Of a DNA stretch of 48,404 bases, positions 39,740 to 46,749 are shown piece after piece. Source of the stretch: a virus. The translations under genes and the position numbers were made by a program. Below the pieces are notes generated by a model, which worked only from the letters and a program-made list of their open reading frames with translations, ran no database searches and was not told the origin of the DNA. Numbering within the stretch: the first letter of the stretch is position 1; every line of letters begins with the position of its first letter. Location: IMG/VR virus record IMGVR_UViG_3300045996_001029, positions 1-48,404 of that record; one strand, given 5' to 3'.

Positions 39740-39948
39740 CGGTACTCCGCCAATCCCTCAGCCGCCTCGTCGGTGGATCGGTCCCTCACCAGCCCGAGGT
39801 CTATGACGAGGGACTGGATTTGAGCTACGGCTACCACGATGGGTGCGTCGGGATAGGTGCCGATGGTCCCGGTCAGTTCGTTCGCCAGGCCAACGGCGAG
39901 ACGCTCCACCGCCAGGGTCAGTCGCTCGATTGCTTCACGGTCAGTCAT
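39736..39948 (-). CDS. Hypothetical helical protein (70 aa)
   Basis: MTDREAIERLTLAVERLAVG begins an amphipathic helix, followed by a second (VVAVAQIQSLVIDLGLVRDR). No motif is recognised. It overlaps both neighbours by four bases. Confidence 0.6.
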   Translation of the reverse strand: MTDREAIERLTLAVERLAVGLANELTGTIGTYPDAPIVVAVAQIQSLVIDLGLVRDRSTDEAAEGLAEYR

Positions 39949-40586
39949 GCCGGGACCAGCGTTCTCTTGACCTCCTCGTAGCGACGGTCCACCTCAGCTT
40001 TCGCCCGGGGATCGTCACCGTCGAGTTCGAGCAGGGCGGGCAGCCCTGAGTCGATGGAGGCGAGCACCTCGGATCGGGTGGCTGTTCGTCCCTCGGAGAA
40101 CCACAGCACCGACGCGGGATCGGGCAAGGTGAAGAGCAATCCGCCCGGCGCCCGGAACGGCATCGGGTCGATCCGGGTCGTCCACAACAGGATCACCCCG
40201 GGGTTGCGCCTCAGCATGAACCCGGCTGGGTCCTTGGTCTCGGCGGGCATCCGCCCCTCACGTCGCTCCTTGTTCGGGTTGAGGATGAAGGGGCAGACCC
40301 GGGCGGCGTAGACGGCGCACTCGGTGTGGGATGGCGGCTCGGCCGAGATTCGGTTCACCGCACACATCGGACCCACCACATAGGTCTGCACCCGGCCCAT
40401 GTCGTTCCCGCATATCCAGCATCGGCGGTCGAGGAGGGCGAGGACGATTTTCTCCTCGTCCATGAGCCGGAAGTCGGGCTTGCCGTCCACCCACGCCACG
40501 AACCACGGCACCGGGTACCCGGCGTGGTTGGTGGGAAGAGCGGCAATCCGATCCGGCATCTCCACGGTCATCAGTGGCGAACTCAT
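39945..40586 (-). CDS. Hypothetical Cys-rich protein (213 aa)
   Basis: The start is ATG 40586, overlapping the previous stop (ATGA); the longer frame to 40817 is shadow. After GYPVPWFVAWVDGKPDFRLM come RRCWICGNDMGRVQTYVVGP, MCAVNR and CAVYAARVCPFI, which together offer five or more cysteines for a metal site. The C-terminal half is beta-rich (PGVILLWTTRIDPMPFRAPG). The pattern recurs in actinophages; function unknown. Confidence 0.68.
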   Translation of the reverse strand: MSSPLMTVEMPDRIAALPTNHAGYPVPWFVAWVDGKPDFRLMDEEKIVLALLDRRCWICGNDMGRVQTYVVGPMCAVNRISAEPPSHTECAVYAARVCPFILNPNKERREGRMPAETKDPAGFMLRRNPGVILLWTTRIDPMPFRAPGGLLFTLPDPASVLWFSEGRTATRSEVLASIDSGLPALLELDGDDPRAKAEVDRRYEEVKRTLVPA

Positions 40587-40831
40587 CTTGGATACTCCAT
40601 TTCTCCGTTGGGAAGCATGTGTCGGGTCCAGCCCTCGGGCATCTCCGGGTAGAGCTGGAAGGCGATCAGCGCCTCCACTACGTCCCGGTAGCACCAGTGC
40701 TCCCCCATCGAGGTCGGGGTCGCCACCGCCACCCGCAGGCTGAACACCTGAGGGGCGACGACGAGGAACTTGTCCTCCTCCTCGAGTTGTCTCACCGCCA
40801 GATAGGGCTCGGCCCATTCCATGTCGGTCAC
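40583..40831 (-). CDS. Hypothetical protein (82 aa)
   Basis: From GTG 40831, overlapping the previous stop (GTGA). TDMEWAEPYLAVRQLEEEDK and SMGEHWCYRDVVEALIAFQL suggest a small alpha/beta domain. No family is recognised. Confidence 0.62.
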   Translation of the reverse strand: MTDMEWAEPYLAVRQLEEEDKFLVVAPQVFSLRVAVATPTSMGEHWCYRDVVEALIAFQLYPEMPEGWTRHMLPNGEMEYPR

Positions 40832-41082
40832 GCTGTCCCTCCCATCGCAGTCGGGATTTTCTCCCGCACGTACTCGGGCCACAGCACCACCGGGCAACCG
40901 CATCTGGCGAGGCTGGTGGTGCATCGGTCCAGCTCGTCGAGTCCCTCGATGACCCGGCCTTCGTCCTTCATGTGATAGGCGTTCAGCAGGTGCTCCTCCG
41001 CTGCGCTCATGTAGCGCCGGTGCCGCTTCCGCTGGGAATGGAACCAGAGCCAGAACGTCATATCGACCTCGTTGATGCTCAC
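40828..41082 (-). CDS. Hypothetical protein (84 aa)
   Basis: MSINEVDMTFWLWFHSQRKR is followed by a helical middle and LDRCTTSLARCGCPVVLWPE with three cysteines. It overlaps both neighbours by four bases. Function unknown. Confidence 0.63.
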   Translation of the reverse strand: MSINEVDMTFWLWFHSQRKRHRRYMSAAEEHLLNAYHMKDEGRVIEGLDELDRCTTSLARCGCPVVLWPEYVREKIPTAMGGTA

Positions 41083-41564
41083 ATCGGCTCCTTCTCGAAG
41101 TCAGGCTGGACCCACCACCCGAAGTGATCGGCGGTGTTCACCAGGATCTGCACCAGCTGGGCGCTGATGTCGAAGCGGTCGGTGTTGACCAACATCGAGC
41201 GGGCCAGGTTCCCGTCGTCGTGACGTTCGGTTGCCGCCCTCCAGTCCGCCAGCATCTCGATCAGGTCCACCAACGTCATGCCGAGAATCCCATCGGTGAA
41301 GTGCTCGGGGTGGTGCCGGTTCACCGCATAGTGGTGAGCTAGCCCCTCGCCCATCCCCTCCAAGAACCCCTTGTACTCGTCGCTCCCATAGGTGGAGTGG
41401 CGCAGCTTGGGGGTGTACTCGTCGAAGATCGCCTTCTCGGGCGGCTGGGTCTTGGAGGCGTCGTGGATTCGGCTCCGGTCGTCCAGCTCGTCGATCACCG
41501 GCATCAACAGCTCCCGTACCCGGACGGCGTGCTCGATGGTGTCGTTTCGACTGTCGTAGGTCAT
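41079..41564 (-). CDS. DUF5662-like protein
   Basis: 161 aa. IHDASKTQPPEKAIFDEYTP, YGSDEYKGFLEGM, HHYAVNRHHPEHFTDGI and GMTLVDLIEMLADWRAA follow the family pattern 'HD.SK...E...Y...H...N.HHPEH......M...D..EM..DW'. The repeated His/Asp residues suggest an HD-like metal site, but the activity is not established. Known members are in phages and plasmids. Confidence 0.78.
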   Translation of the reverse strand: MTYDSRNDTIEHAVRVRELLMPVIDELDDRSRIHDASKTQPPEKAIFDEYTPKLRHSTYGSDEYKGFLEGMGEGLAHHYAVNRHHPEHFTDGILGMTLVDLIEMLADWRAATERHDDGNLARSMLVNTDRFDISAQLVQILVNTADHFGWWVQPDFEKEPM

Positions 41565-41758
41565 TCGTGCTCCTCGTGGTAGGACTGCAATTTCTCGTCG
41601 ACAAAGGCGCGGGCCGCGCCCTCGCCCTGGGTCCTCAAGATGTGTCCCGCTTCCAGCCGGACTATCTCGGTGAACGCCTCTTCGCAGACGTCACAATCAG
41701 TAGGACGGCGAGCCTTGTGGCCGAGGTACTCCCCGTCCCGGTAGTAGGCAGAGTCCAT
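41561..41758 (-). CDS. Hypothetical protein (65 aa)
   Basis: MDSAYYRDGEYLGHKARRPT and CDVCEEAFTEIVRLEAGHIL carry one C-x2-C pair and a His, a possible half zinc site. Start and stop overlap both neighbours. Function unknown. Confidence 0.62.
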   Translation of the reverse strand: MDSAYYRDGEYLGHKARRPTDCDVCEEAFTEIVRLEAGHILRTQGEGAARAFVDEKLQSYHEEHE

Positions 41759-41964
41759 CAGCCCTCCTCGGTGATGACGACGCCGCTGGTGTGGCGCCCC
41801 TTGAGGGAGCGGAGCATCTGGCCTAGCTGATCCATCGCCTCGTTGAAGTGCTCCTGGCAGAGCCAGGTGATGGCCCCGTTCCCGTCCCCGATCCCGACGA
41901 TGGCCACGATCAGGGTCTGGTCGGGTCCGTGGTCTTTGTGCTCGCAGAATCTTCCTTGAGCCAT
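41758..41964 (-). CDS. Hypothetical protein (68 aa)
   Basis: The start is ATG 41964, set by ACAGGAGGTATCGA. MAQGRFCEHKDHGPDQTLIV, then GDGNGAITWLCQEHFNEAMD, has two C-x-x-H or C-x2-H groups. It resembles small actinophage proteins with paired Cys/His. It heads a unit of its own. Confidence 0.65.
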   Translation of the reverse strand: MAQGRFCEHKDHGPDQTLIVAIVGIGDGNGAITWLCQEHFNEAMDQLGQMLRSLKGRHTSGVVITEEG

Positions 41965-41980
41965 TCGATACCTCCTGTGG

Positions 41981-42301
41981 TTATGCGTCGAGGAGGGGCG
42001 GGAGCCAGAATCCCGCCTCACTCCTCAGGTTGTGGACGTAGGCAGCGAGTCCCGCCCGGCCCCCGGCGACGTGATCCCACTCAGGGGAGGAGAGGTCGTC
42101 GGTGGACCGAGCGTGGAGAGCGCAAGCGCACATCACGTTGTTGATATGGTCCCGGTACCCGGTGTGACCCATTCCTCTTGGCCGGATATGGGCCAGTTCG
42201 GCTCCGGGTTCCCGGCATCGCTTCCCTAGCGCTGCCGGGTGCTCGCACCGCCCCCCACTCAGCTCCCACACTGCGGATCGCAGCGTGGACCGCTCACTCA
42301 A
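41981..42301 (-). CDS. HNH-like nuclease (second copy type)
   Basis: 106 aa from a TTG at 42301. TLRSAVWELSGGRCEHPAAL, then ELAHIRPRGMGHTGYRDHIN, NVMCACALHARSTDD: Cys pair, H-I-x-PRG core and C-x-C...H, the HNH layout common in actinophages. It is unlike the packaging HNH at 13868 in its details. It could be a homing-type or recombination nuclease. Confidence 0.72.
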   Translation of the reverse strand: MSERSTLRSAVWELSGGRCEHPAALGKRCREPGAELAHIRPRGMGHTGYRDHINNVMCACALHARSTDDLSSPEWDHVAGGRAGLAAYVHNLRSEAGFWLPPLLDA

Positions 42302-42308
42302 TGGGTAC

Positions 42309-42509
42309 TCACAGATTCTCCCGGTTCTGCGCTTCCCGCTCGAGCATTGCCCGCCGGACCCGCCACTCGTGCGGGTTCAGCTGGTATTGCTCATCGTTGA
42401 GCTCGTGGCCAAGGTGGTCGCGCCTTCTGGCGGCGCGATACAAGGACACCAGCTCGGTGATCCCATAGGTGATCGACCCGATGGCGATCAAGATCAGGGC
42501 CAGTCTCAC
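42309..42509 (-). CDS. Membrane-anchored helical protein (66 aa)
   Basis: From GTG 42509 (GTGA overlap with the previous stop). RLALILIAIGSITYGITELV is a membrane helix. The remainder is a charged cytoplasmic helix (RRAARRRDHLGHELNDEQYQ..., MLEREAQNRENL). One membrane span with a long soluble tail. The role is unknown. Confidence 0.62.
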   Translation of the reverse strand: MRLALILIAIGSITYGITELVSLYRAARRRDHLGHELNDEQYQLNPHEWRVRRAMLEREAQNRENL

Positions 42510-42685
42510 TCGGCGTTCCTCAATCGCTCTTGGATCGCCTCGATCCTCTCCATCTCGGAGAGGACGACTCGGTAGTTGTCCCCCGGCAGCAACCCCCGCT
42601 TCTCCTCGTCGAGCTTTTGCCATCGGGCGTCGAGCACCCGCATCACGTACTCAGGGTGGTGGTCCTCTAGCTGGACCGTTTTCAC
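42506..42685 (-). CDS. Hypothetical protein (59 aa)
   Basis: The GTG at 42685 has GAGGAGGTAACGA upstream and overlaps the previous stop (GTGA). MKTVQLEDHHPEYVMRVLDA, RWQKLDEEKRGLLPGDNYRV and VLSEMERIEAIQERLRNAE form an acidic helical protein. It is short but has excellent signals. Confidence 0.66.
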   Translation of the reverse strand: MKTVQLEDHHPEYVMRVLDARWQKLDEEKRGLLPGDNYRVVLSEMERIEAIQERLRNAE

Positions 42686-42921
42686 TCGTTACCTCCTCGT
42701 GGGTAGGGCCAGACCGCGACGTACATGCCGTCGCTTCGGCGTAGGCGGATTTCGAGGTGCACCGTGCTCACCTCGATCATGGCGTCCCCGGGCTTGGACA
42801 GCTCCTCAAAGAAGGTGTCCGGTCGGATCGGCATGACGAAGTGGAGGACCACGCTCCCGTCAGGGACCTCTTGGAGTTGGCCGTCCATCGGCCCGCCCAA
42901 GACCTCCACTATCACCGGCAC
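42682..42921 (-). CDS. Hypothetical 'GGPMDG' protein (79 aa)
   Basis: EVLGGPMDGQLQEVPDGSVV begins a motif seen in many actinophage small proteins (GGP.DG......P.G). Beta-rich, ending YVAVWPYPRGGNE. Function unknown. It overlaps its upstream neighbour by 10 bases. Confidence 0.68.
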   Translation of the reverse strand: MPVIVEVLGGPMDGQLQEVPDGSVVLHFVMPIRPDTFFEELSKPGDAMIEVSTVHLEIRLRRSDGMYVAVWPYPRGGNE

Positions 42922-43346
42922 TCTCCCCTCAGATAAGGGGACCAGTGGTTCCAGCCTCCGTCGTCGTACAGCTGCCGGGCGATGTAGGTGTTGACCTCCG
43001 GGACGAACAGGTCATCTGGGGTCACCCCGAAGTTGTCCGCCCACGAGGGGAGGACTTGGAACAGGCCGGATGCTCCCGACGACGGGTTCTGTGCGCCGGG
43101 ATCACCCCCCGACTCCAGCTGCATCAGACAGAGGGCGGTTTCGACGGCCTCGGGTGGGAAGTGGCCGGCCACCAACGGGCGCCATTCCTCTACCGATCCG
43201 CTCCAGTCCCCGCGTGGTGCCGAGAACTCCTCGGTAGTCACTTCTTCTTCGACGACAGCCGCCTCATTCTCCATGCGGATCGCCTCAGGGCTGATGTGCT
43301 CCGGGGTCCCGGCGACGAAGATCAGGACGATGGTTAACAGGGTCAT
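42912..43346 (-). CDS. Transglycosylase (SLT/lysozyme-like), secreted or membrane-bound
   Basis: 144 aa with CAAGGAGGTAACGA before the ATG. A hydrophobic N-terminus (MTLLTIVLIFVAG) serves as signal or anchor. The domain has ALCLMQLESGGDPGAQNPSS (catalytic Glu78), GASGLFQVLPSWADNFG and a W-x4 ending (LYDDGGWNHWSPY). It cleaves the glycan strand of peptidoglycan. Its place among minus-strand genes, away from the lysis genes, suggests a role at infection or in wall remodelling rather than at lysis. Confidence 0.82.
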   Translation of the reverse strand: MTLLTIVLIFVAGTPEHISPEAIRMENEAAVVEEEVTTEEFSAPRGDWSGSVEEWRPLVAGHFPPEAVETALCLMQLESGGDPGAQNPSSGASGLFQVLPSWADNFGVTPDDLFVPEVNTYIARQLYDDGGWNHWSPYLRGECR

Positions 43347-43500
43347 TCGTTACCTCCTTGCGTGACGGATAAGAACGTGACCTCCTTTCGTGTATCTCCC
43401 ACAGCGTGAGCCACCAGTGCTCGTCGCGCTGGTGAGACTCGGCTCGCAGGGTTGCCCGCAGGCCGATCTCAACTCTCAAGATTCGAGGTGATCCGACCAT
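43285..43500 (-). CDS. Possible overlapping small protein (71 aa)
   Basis: From ATG 43500 the frame reads VGSPRILRVEIGLRATLRAE, then HQRDEHWWLTLWEIHERR, which looks protein-like. It overlaps the end of the upstream gene and the first 60 bases of the transglycosylase gene, and its start signal is weak. It may be a genuine overlapping gene or leader sequence. Confidence 0.3.
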   Translation of the reverse strand: MVGSPRILRVEIGLRATLRAESHQRDEHWWLTLWEIHERRSRSYPSRKEVTNDPVNHRPDLRRRDPGAHQP

Positions 43501-43883
43501 AGATTTCCCAGCCAGTCGGTTGCCTTGTGAACACAGGGTGGGCAGGCGCAGACGTGGAGTGGCCAGGGCCCGAGGTGGGTCCCCGGTATCTCCTCGCCGG
43601 TGCGGTTGTCCTCCTCGGGCCAGTCCATCGCCTCGATCAGATGGTCGTGGCACAGGGCGTAGCCCCCGAACATCGGGACCGGCCACGGCTCCCCGCCGAA
43701 GCGGGTGAGGATCTCCTCGTTGCAGAGGTCGCACACCCACAGGTCCCCGGGGGGAAGCGGGGGCCGGATCACGACCGCCTCCCCGAATGGGGTGTCGATG
43801 GTGGACCCGTCCGGGGGGTTGTGCTGGCGCTCGTGGAGCCGGTGGCCCCGCGGGTCGGTGATCCAAAAGCGGGGGGCGGTCAC
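43476..43883 (-). CDS. Cys-rich hypothetical protein (135 aa)
   Basis: From GTG 43883 (GTGA overlap). APRFWITDPRGHRLHERQHN, LWVCDLCNEEILTRFG, CHDHLIEAMDWPEEDN and HVCACPPCVHKATDWL give several C-x2-C and C-x-H groups and suggest two zinc sites. Found in actinophages; function unknown. Confidence 0.68.
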   Translation of the reverse strand: MTAPRFWITDPRGHRLHERQHNPPDGSTIDTPFGEAVVIRPPLPPGDLWVCDLCNEEILTRFGGEPWPVPMFGGYALCHDHLIEAMDWPEEDNRTGEEIPGTHLGPWPLHVCACPPCVHKATDWLGNLWSDHLES

Positions 43884-44218
43884 CGTCGCTCCTGGATTGC
43901 CTTCGTCCACACCTGACGCAACGTCAGCCACCCGCCATATCGGTAAGCCGCCTCGTAGCCCTCATCGGTCGCGTCGAGGTCGAAGGCCACGAGCACCTCG
44001 GCGTCGTCGTCCACCTGCTCGGCCACCGCAGCGAACAAGTCCTCGTAGTAATACTCCTCACCCAAGGTGTTGGCTATCTGGCCGAGGATGCACTGGCTGG
44101 AGTCCTCCATGTAGAGGCGGTCGAGCTTGATCGCCTCGGTCCACCGGGGATACATCACGTCGAGAACGTCGGCCGCCAGCTTGACCGATTTCTCCATCTC
44201 GAACTCGTCGTAGATCAT
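43880..44218 (-). CDS. Hypothetical protein (112 aa)
   Basis: MIYDEFEMEKSVKLAADVLD, MEDSSQCILGQIANTLGE and YEAAYRYGGWLTLRQVWTKA. An acidic alpha/beta domain with no catalytic signature. It recurs in actinophages. The start at 44218 lies just below the previous stop. Confidence 0.66.
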   Translation of the reverse strand: MIYDEFEMEKSVKLAADVLDVMYPRWTEAIKLDRLYMEDSSQCILGQIANTLGEEYYYEDLFAAVAEQVDDDAEVLVAFDLDATDEGYEAAYRYGGWLTLRQVWTKAIQERR

Positions 44219-44221
44219 TCA

Positions 44222-44563
44222 TCACTCCTTGAATTGCTTGGCGAACTCTTGCAACTGTGTCTCCAGGTGCTCTCTCCCTTCCTCGGTGTCTAGATCGGCC
44301 TCGACAATCAGGTCGGCCACCATCGCCAGCTTCCTGGGGACGGAAGCGCCGGGGGCGACGATGGCGAGGATGGGCTTGTCGAGGAGAAAGCCCAACCCGA
44401 TTTCCACTGCGAACTTCACGTCCGGCTCGTGCTTGTCGGTGTAGAGCTGCATGACGAAGGCCGAGGCGTCCATCTGGATCAGCGTCTCCCGGCGAACGTG
44501 GCTCACCCACTCGTCCCACTGTGTTCGCTCGTCGGGGTTCAACTCGTCCAGCCAATCGCTCAT
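44222..44563 (-). CDS. Nucleoside 2-deoxyribosyltransferase-like protein (putative)
   Basis: 113 aa from ATG 44563, overlapping the previous stop (ATGA). MDASAFVMQLYTDKHEPDVK-FAVEIGLGFLLDKPILAIVA recalls the nucleoside 2-deoxyribosyltransferase-like Rossmann fold, in which a Glu in '..EIG.A...GKPI..V' is catalytic. It could alter nucleotide pools, or be an inactive relative. The family call is tentative. Confidence 0.5.
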   Translation of the reverse strand: MSDWLDELNPDERTQWDEWVSHVRRETLIQMDASAFVMQLYTDKHEPDVKFAVEIGLGFLLDKPILAIVAPGASVPRKLAMVADLIVEADLDTEEGREHLETQLQEFAKQFKE

Positions 44564-45030
44564 GTGTCCTCCTCTGTCTTCATCGGGAGCATCTGGGGCA
44601 TGGTCCCCAGCTGGTAGGCGGATTCGACCTGGGGCCGGACCCAATCGCCCACCGTCGAGCCATCGGGCAAGACGATGTGGGCCAAGAACTCTGCCTCGAA
44701 CTCGGTGATCCCGCTCTCGACCGCCTCCAGCTTGGCCTTGATGACGAGGGCGAGCGCCCGCCACCTCTGCCTCACGGCCTGGTCGTAGGCAGCCTCCGCC
44801 TGGGCCGGGCTCCTGCGCTGTTTTCTCGAGGGCGTCAACAAGAACTCGGATCGGTCGGGCAGCTCGACGATGAAGCGGATGAACCGCTCGTTGGCGCGGA
44901 ACTGGATCACGGCCCGGGTCTGCTCCCACCCGTACATGAACCCGTCCGCGCCGAACCGGGCCAGTGTCCGCTCAATCTCGGCCTTGGATCGGTCGGCGGG
45001 AACGTCGGTGTTTGCCGCATAGGTCGGCAT
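44560..45030 (-). CDS. Conserved phage protein (156 aa)
   Basis: From ATG 45030 (TGATG overlap). RFGADGFMYGWEQTRAVIQF, NERFIRFIVELPDRSEFLLT and RQRWRALALVIKAKLEAVES-GITEFEAEFLAHIVLPDGST match a widely distributed phage and plasmid protein of unknown function ('RQRWRAL.L.IKAKLEAVE.GI..FE.EFL.HI.LP.G'). The C-terminus ends in short prolines and acidic residues. Confidence 0.78.
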   Translation of the reverse strand: MPTYAANTDVPADRSKAEIERTLARFGADGFMYGWEQTRAVIQFRANERFIRFIVELPDRSEFLLTPSRKQRRSPAQAEAAYDQAVRQRWRALALVIKAKLEAVESGITEFEAEFLAHIVLPDGSTVGDWVRPQVESAYQLGTMPQMLPMKTEEDT

Positions 45031-45341
45031 CAGAACGGCACCCGATCCCCGAGCCGGGCGGCGGCGAAGTCCTGGTGGAGCTTGGCGAGCCGGGGCCGGA
45101 TCGTCTTGGCGTGACGGATCACCCCGTAGCTCTCGATGCTCCGGTCCAAGAGGCCGGTCCAATCCCCCGCTTCGATCAGGGTCGAGCATAGGTCGCAGGC
45201 CGCCCACGCCCCGATCGACCCCCATCCCGCCATTGGGAAGTCGAAGTCGGCGGCGGGATAGGACCAGGCGACCTCCCTGCTGGAGCAAAAGTCGCACTTC
45301 TCCTCCCCCGGGGCGGCGTGCATCTCGATGTCGATCGTCAT
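45030..45341 (-). CDS. Zinc-finger-like hypothetical protein (103 aa)
   Basis: From ATG 45341 (ATGA overlap). EEKCDFCSSREVAWSYPAAD and WAACDLCSTLIEAGDWTGLL hold two C-x2-C pairs 25-30 residues apart, a zinc-ribbon layout known in many actinophage small proteins. Function unknown. Confidence 0.68.
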   Translation of the reverse strand: MTIDIEMHAAPGEEKCDFCSSREVAWSYPAADFDFPMAGWGSIGAWAACDLCSTLIEAGDWTGLLDRSIESYGVIRHAKTIRPRLAKLHQDFAAARLGDRVPF

Positions 45342-45574
45342 GTCGCCACCCTGTTGGCGATGGTCCCCTTGTCGTAGGGAACCACGCCCATCTCGATCCA
45401 CCGGATCACCTGCATTCCGTGCTCCTCGGAGCACACCGGCTCGATCACGGCGTTGCCCCGGGCCGTGGTCACGATCAGCGCTGCCGCCCTCCCACACCAG
45501 CACCACCGATCCTGCGTGATCCGGTAGCGACGGCTGGGAACTTTCCGCTCGGTGTCCTCACCCGGCGTCGTCAT
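45338..45574 (-). CDS. Hypothetical protein (78 aa)
   Basis: DRWCWCGRAAALIVTTARGN and IEPVCSEEHGMQVIRWIEMG show a C-x-C pair and C-x3-H, so one metal site is likely. The start at 45574 overlaps the previous gene by 17 bases. No family is recognised. Confidence 0.62.
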   Translation of the reverse strand: MTTPGEDTERKVPSRRYRITQDRWCWCGRAAALIVTTARGNAVIEPVCSEEHGMQVIRWIEMGVVPYDKGTIANRVAT

Positions 45575-45755
45575 AGCCGGAACCTTTCCGAGCCATGATG
45601 GCCCGATCCTCGGCGGCGTCGGCTTGGGCCTGTCGCATGTCCTCCGCTGCCGCTAAATGTTCCGCAATCTTCTCCAGCGCCTTGGTCATCCGCTCCATCA
45701 CGCTCATGAAGTGGGCGCGGTCCTGGCGGAAGCCTTGGGACTCGAAGTAGTTCAT
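45558..45755 (-). CDS. Hypothetical coiled-coil protein (65 aa)
   Basis: MNYFESQGFRQDRAHFMSVM and a long helix (MTKALEKIAEHLAAAEDMRQ). AGGAAAACAGGAG precedes the ATG. It is probably a small oligomeric helix protein; function unknown. Confidence 0.6.
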   Translation of the reverse strand: MNYFESQGFRQDRAHFMSVMERMTKALEKIAEHLAAAEDMRQAQADAAEDRAIMARKGSGYDDAG

Positions 45756-45768
45756 CTCCTGTTTTCCT

Positions 45769-45899
45769 TCCTGATATGCATCGACGAGGATCGTCGAGAT
45801 TCCTGCGAACGTGCCGTCGGGCCTCGTACTCCCCGAACGGGGTGAGGAGGCCGTTAAAACGGCTGTGAGGGGCCTTAGAGGCCGTGTTTCTCCCGCTCG
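45769..45899 (+). repeat. Dispersed intergenic element, copy D
   Basis: GACGAGGATCG (about 45781, also near copy A) precedes CCCCG-AA-CGGGG and then GAGGCCGTTAAAACGGC, TGAGGGGCCTTAGAGGCC and GTGTTTCTCCCGC. It matches copies A, B and C. Its end also encodes the last codons of the 45875 gene on the other strand. No separate gene lies in this gap. Confidence 0.6.
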
Positions 45900-46288
45900 C
45901 CCTCCTCGACGGGGGCGAGAACCGCCCTCAGCCGGTAGATCACGGCCATGAGCCGCTCCCTGTCCTCAGGGGAGAGGACCTGGAGCGAGAAGAACACCGG
46001 GCACCCGTTCACGTACCTGGGACCGGCATTCGCCACCCACTCGTACATCATCCCGAAAGTTTCCATGTGCTCGGGGTCGGGTAGGAGAAAGTCGACCAAA
46101 GATTTCCGGTCGTCGTCCTCCATGAAGGCGAGGGGCATGAAGGTGAGCGCCAGGTCGCCGCCCGCCCGGAACACGTCGAAGTCGGTGTAGACCGCTCCGC
46201 CCATCAACCCCACCGCCAGCTCCCTGATCTCGTCCTCGGTTTTCGCCTCGTAGGTGTCGGTCCAGCGGGGAACTTTCTTGGCCCCCAT
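45875..46288 (-). CDS. Hypothetical protein (137 aa), coupled to ssb
   Basis: MGAKKVPRWTDTYEAKTEDE, GGAVYTDFDVFRAGGDLALT and LLPDPEHMETFGMMYEWVAN. An acidic alpha/beta protein with no known motif. The start overlaps the ssb stop (TGATG). A replication accessory role is possible because of this coupling. Confidence 0.66.
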   Translation of the reverse strand: MGAKKVPRWTDTYEAKTEDEIRELAVGLMGGAVYTDFDVFRAGGDLALTFMPLAFMEDDDRKSLVDFLLPDPEHMETFGMMYEWVANAGPRYVNGCPVFFSLQVLSPEDRERLMAVIYRLRAVLAPVEEGEREKHGL

Positions 46289-46749
46289 CAGAACGGAGCT
46301 TCATCCGGGCCGTAAGTTTCCTTGGCGGCAGCGGACGACCAGTCGTCGGCCATCTGATCTGCCTTGCGAGCGGTCGGCCCGGATCGAGCATCCTCTTTCG
46401 ACACCCGATGCACCGAGGCCGTCGCCCAGCGCAGGTCAGGGCCCACCGAGTCAGCGATGATCTTGACGGTGCGGCGGTTCTCCCCATCGTCTGTCTTCCA
46501 CTCGTTCGGCGTGACCCGTCCGGCGACGATGACTCGATCCCCCTTCTTGAGCGATTCCGCGACGTTCTCGGACAGCGAGCCGAACACCGTCACGTTCCAC
46601 CAAAAGGTGTCTCCGTCCACCCACTTGTCTCCTTCCTTTTGGCGGTCGGTGTGAGCCACCGAGAGCCTGGTGAAAGGGTTACCGGCTGGTGAGTAGCGCA
46701 GCTCGGGATCGTCCCCGAGGTTGCCCGTCACCACTATCTCTGGGTTCAT
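46288..46749 (-). CDS. ssb: Single-stranded DNA-binding protein
   Basis: 153 aa. The OB-fold opening (EIVVTGNLGDDPELRYSPAG, NPFTRLSVAHTDRQK), the WWNVTVFGSLSENVAESLKK-GDRVIVAGRV block and TVKIIADSVGPDLRWA are classical bacterial and phage SSB. The last residues (DEAPF) form the acidic tip that recruits partner proteins. CAAGGAGGTTCAG precedes the ATG. It protects ssDNA at phage forks and feeds the Rad52-like protein. Confidence 0.92.
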   Translation of the reverse strand: MNPEIVVTGNLGDDPELRYSPAGNPFTRLSVAHTDRQKEGDKWVDGDTFWWNVTVFGSLSENVAESLKKGDRVIVAGRVTPNEWKTDDGENRRTVKIIADSVGPDLRWATASVHRVSKEDARSGPTARKADQMADDWSSAAAKETYGPDEAPF

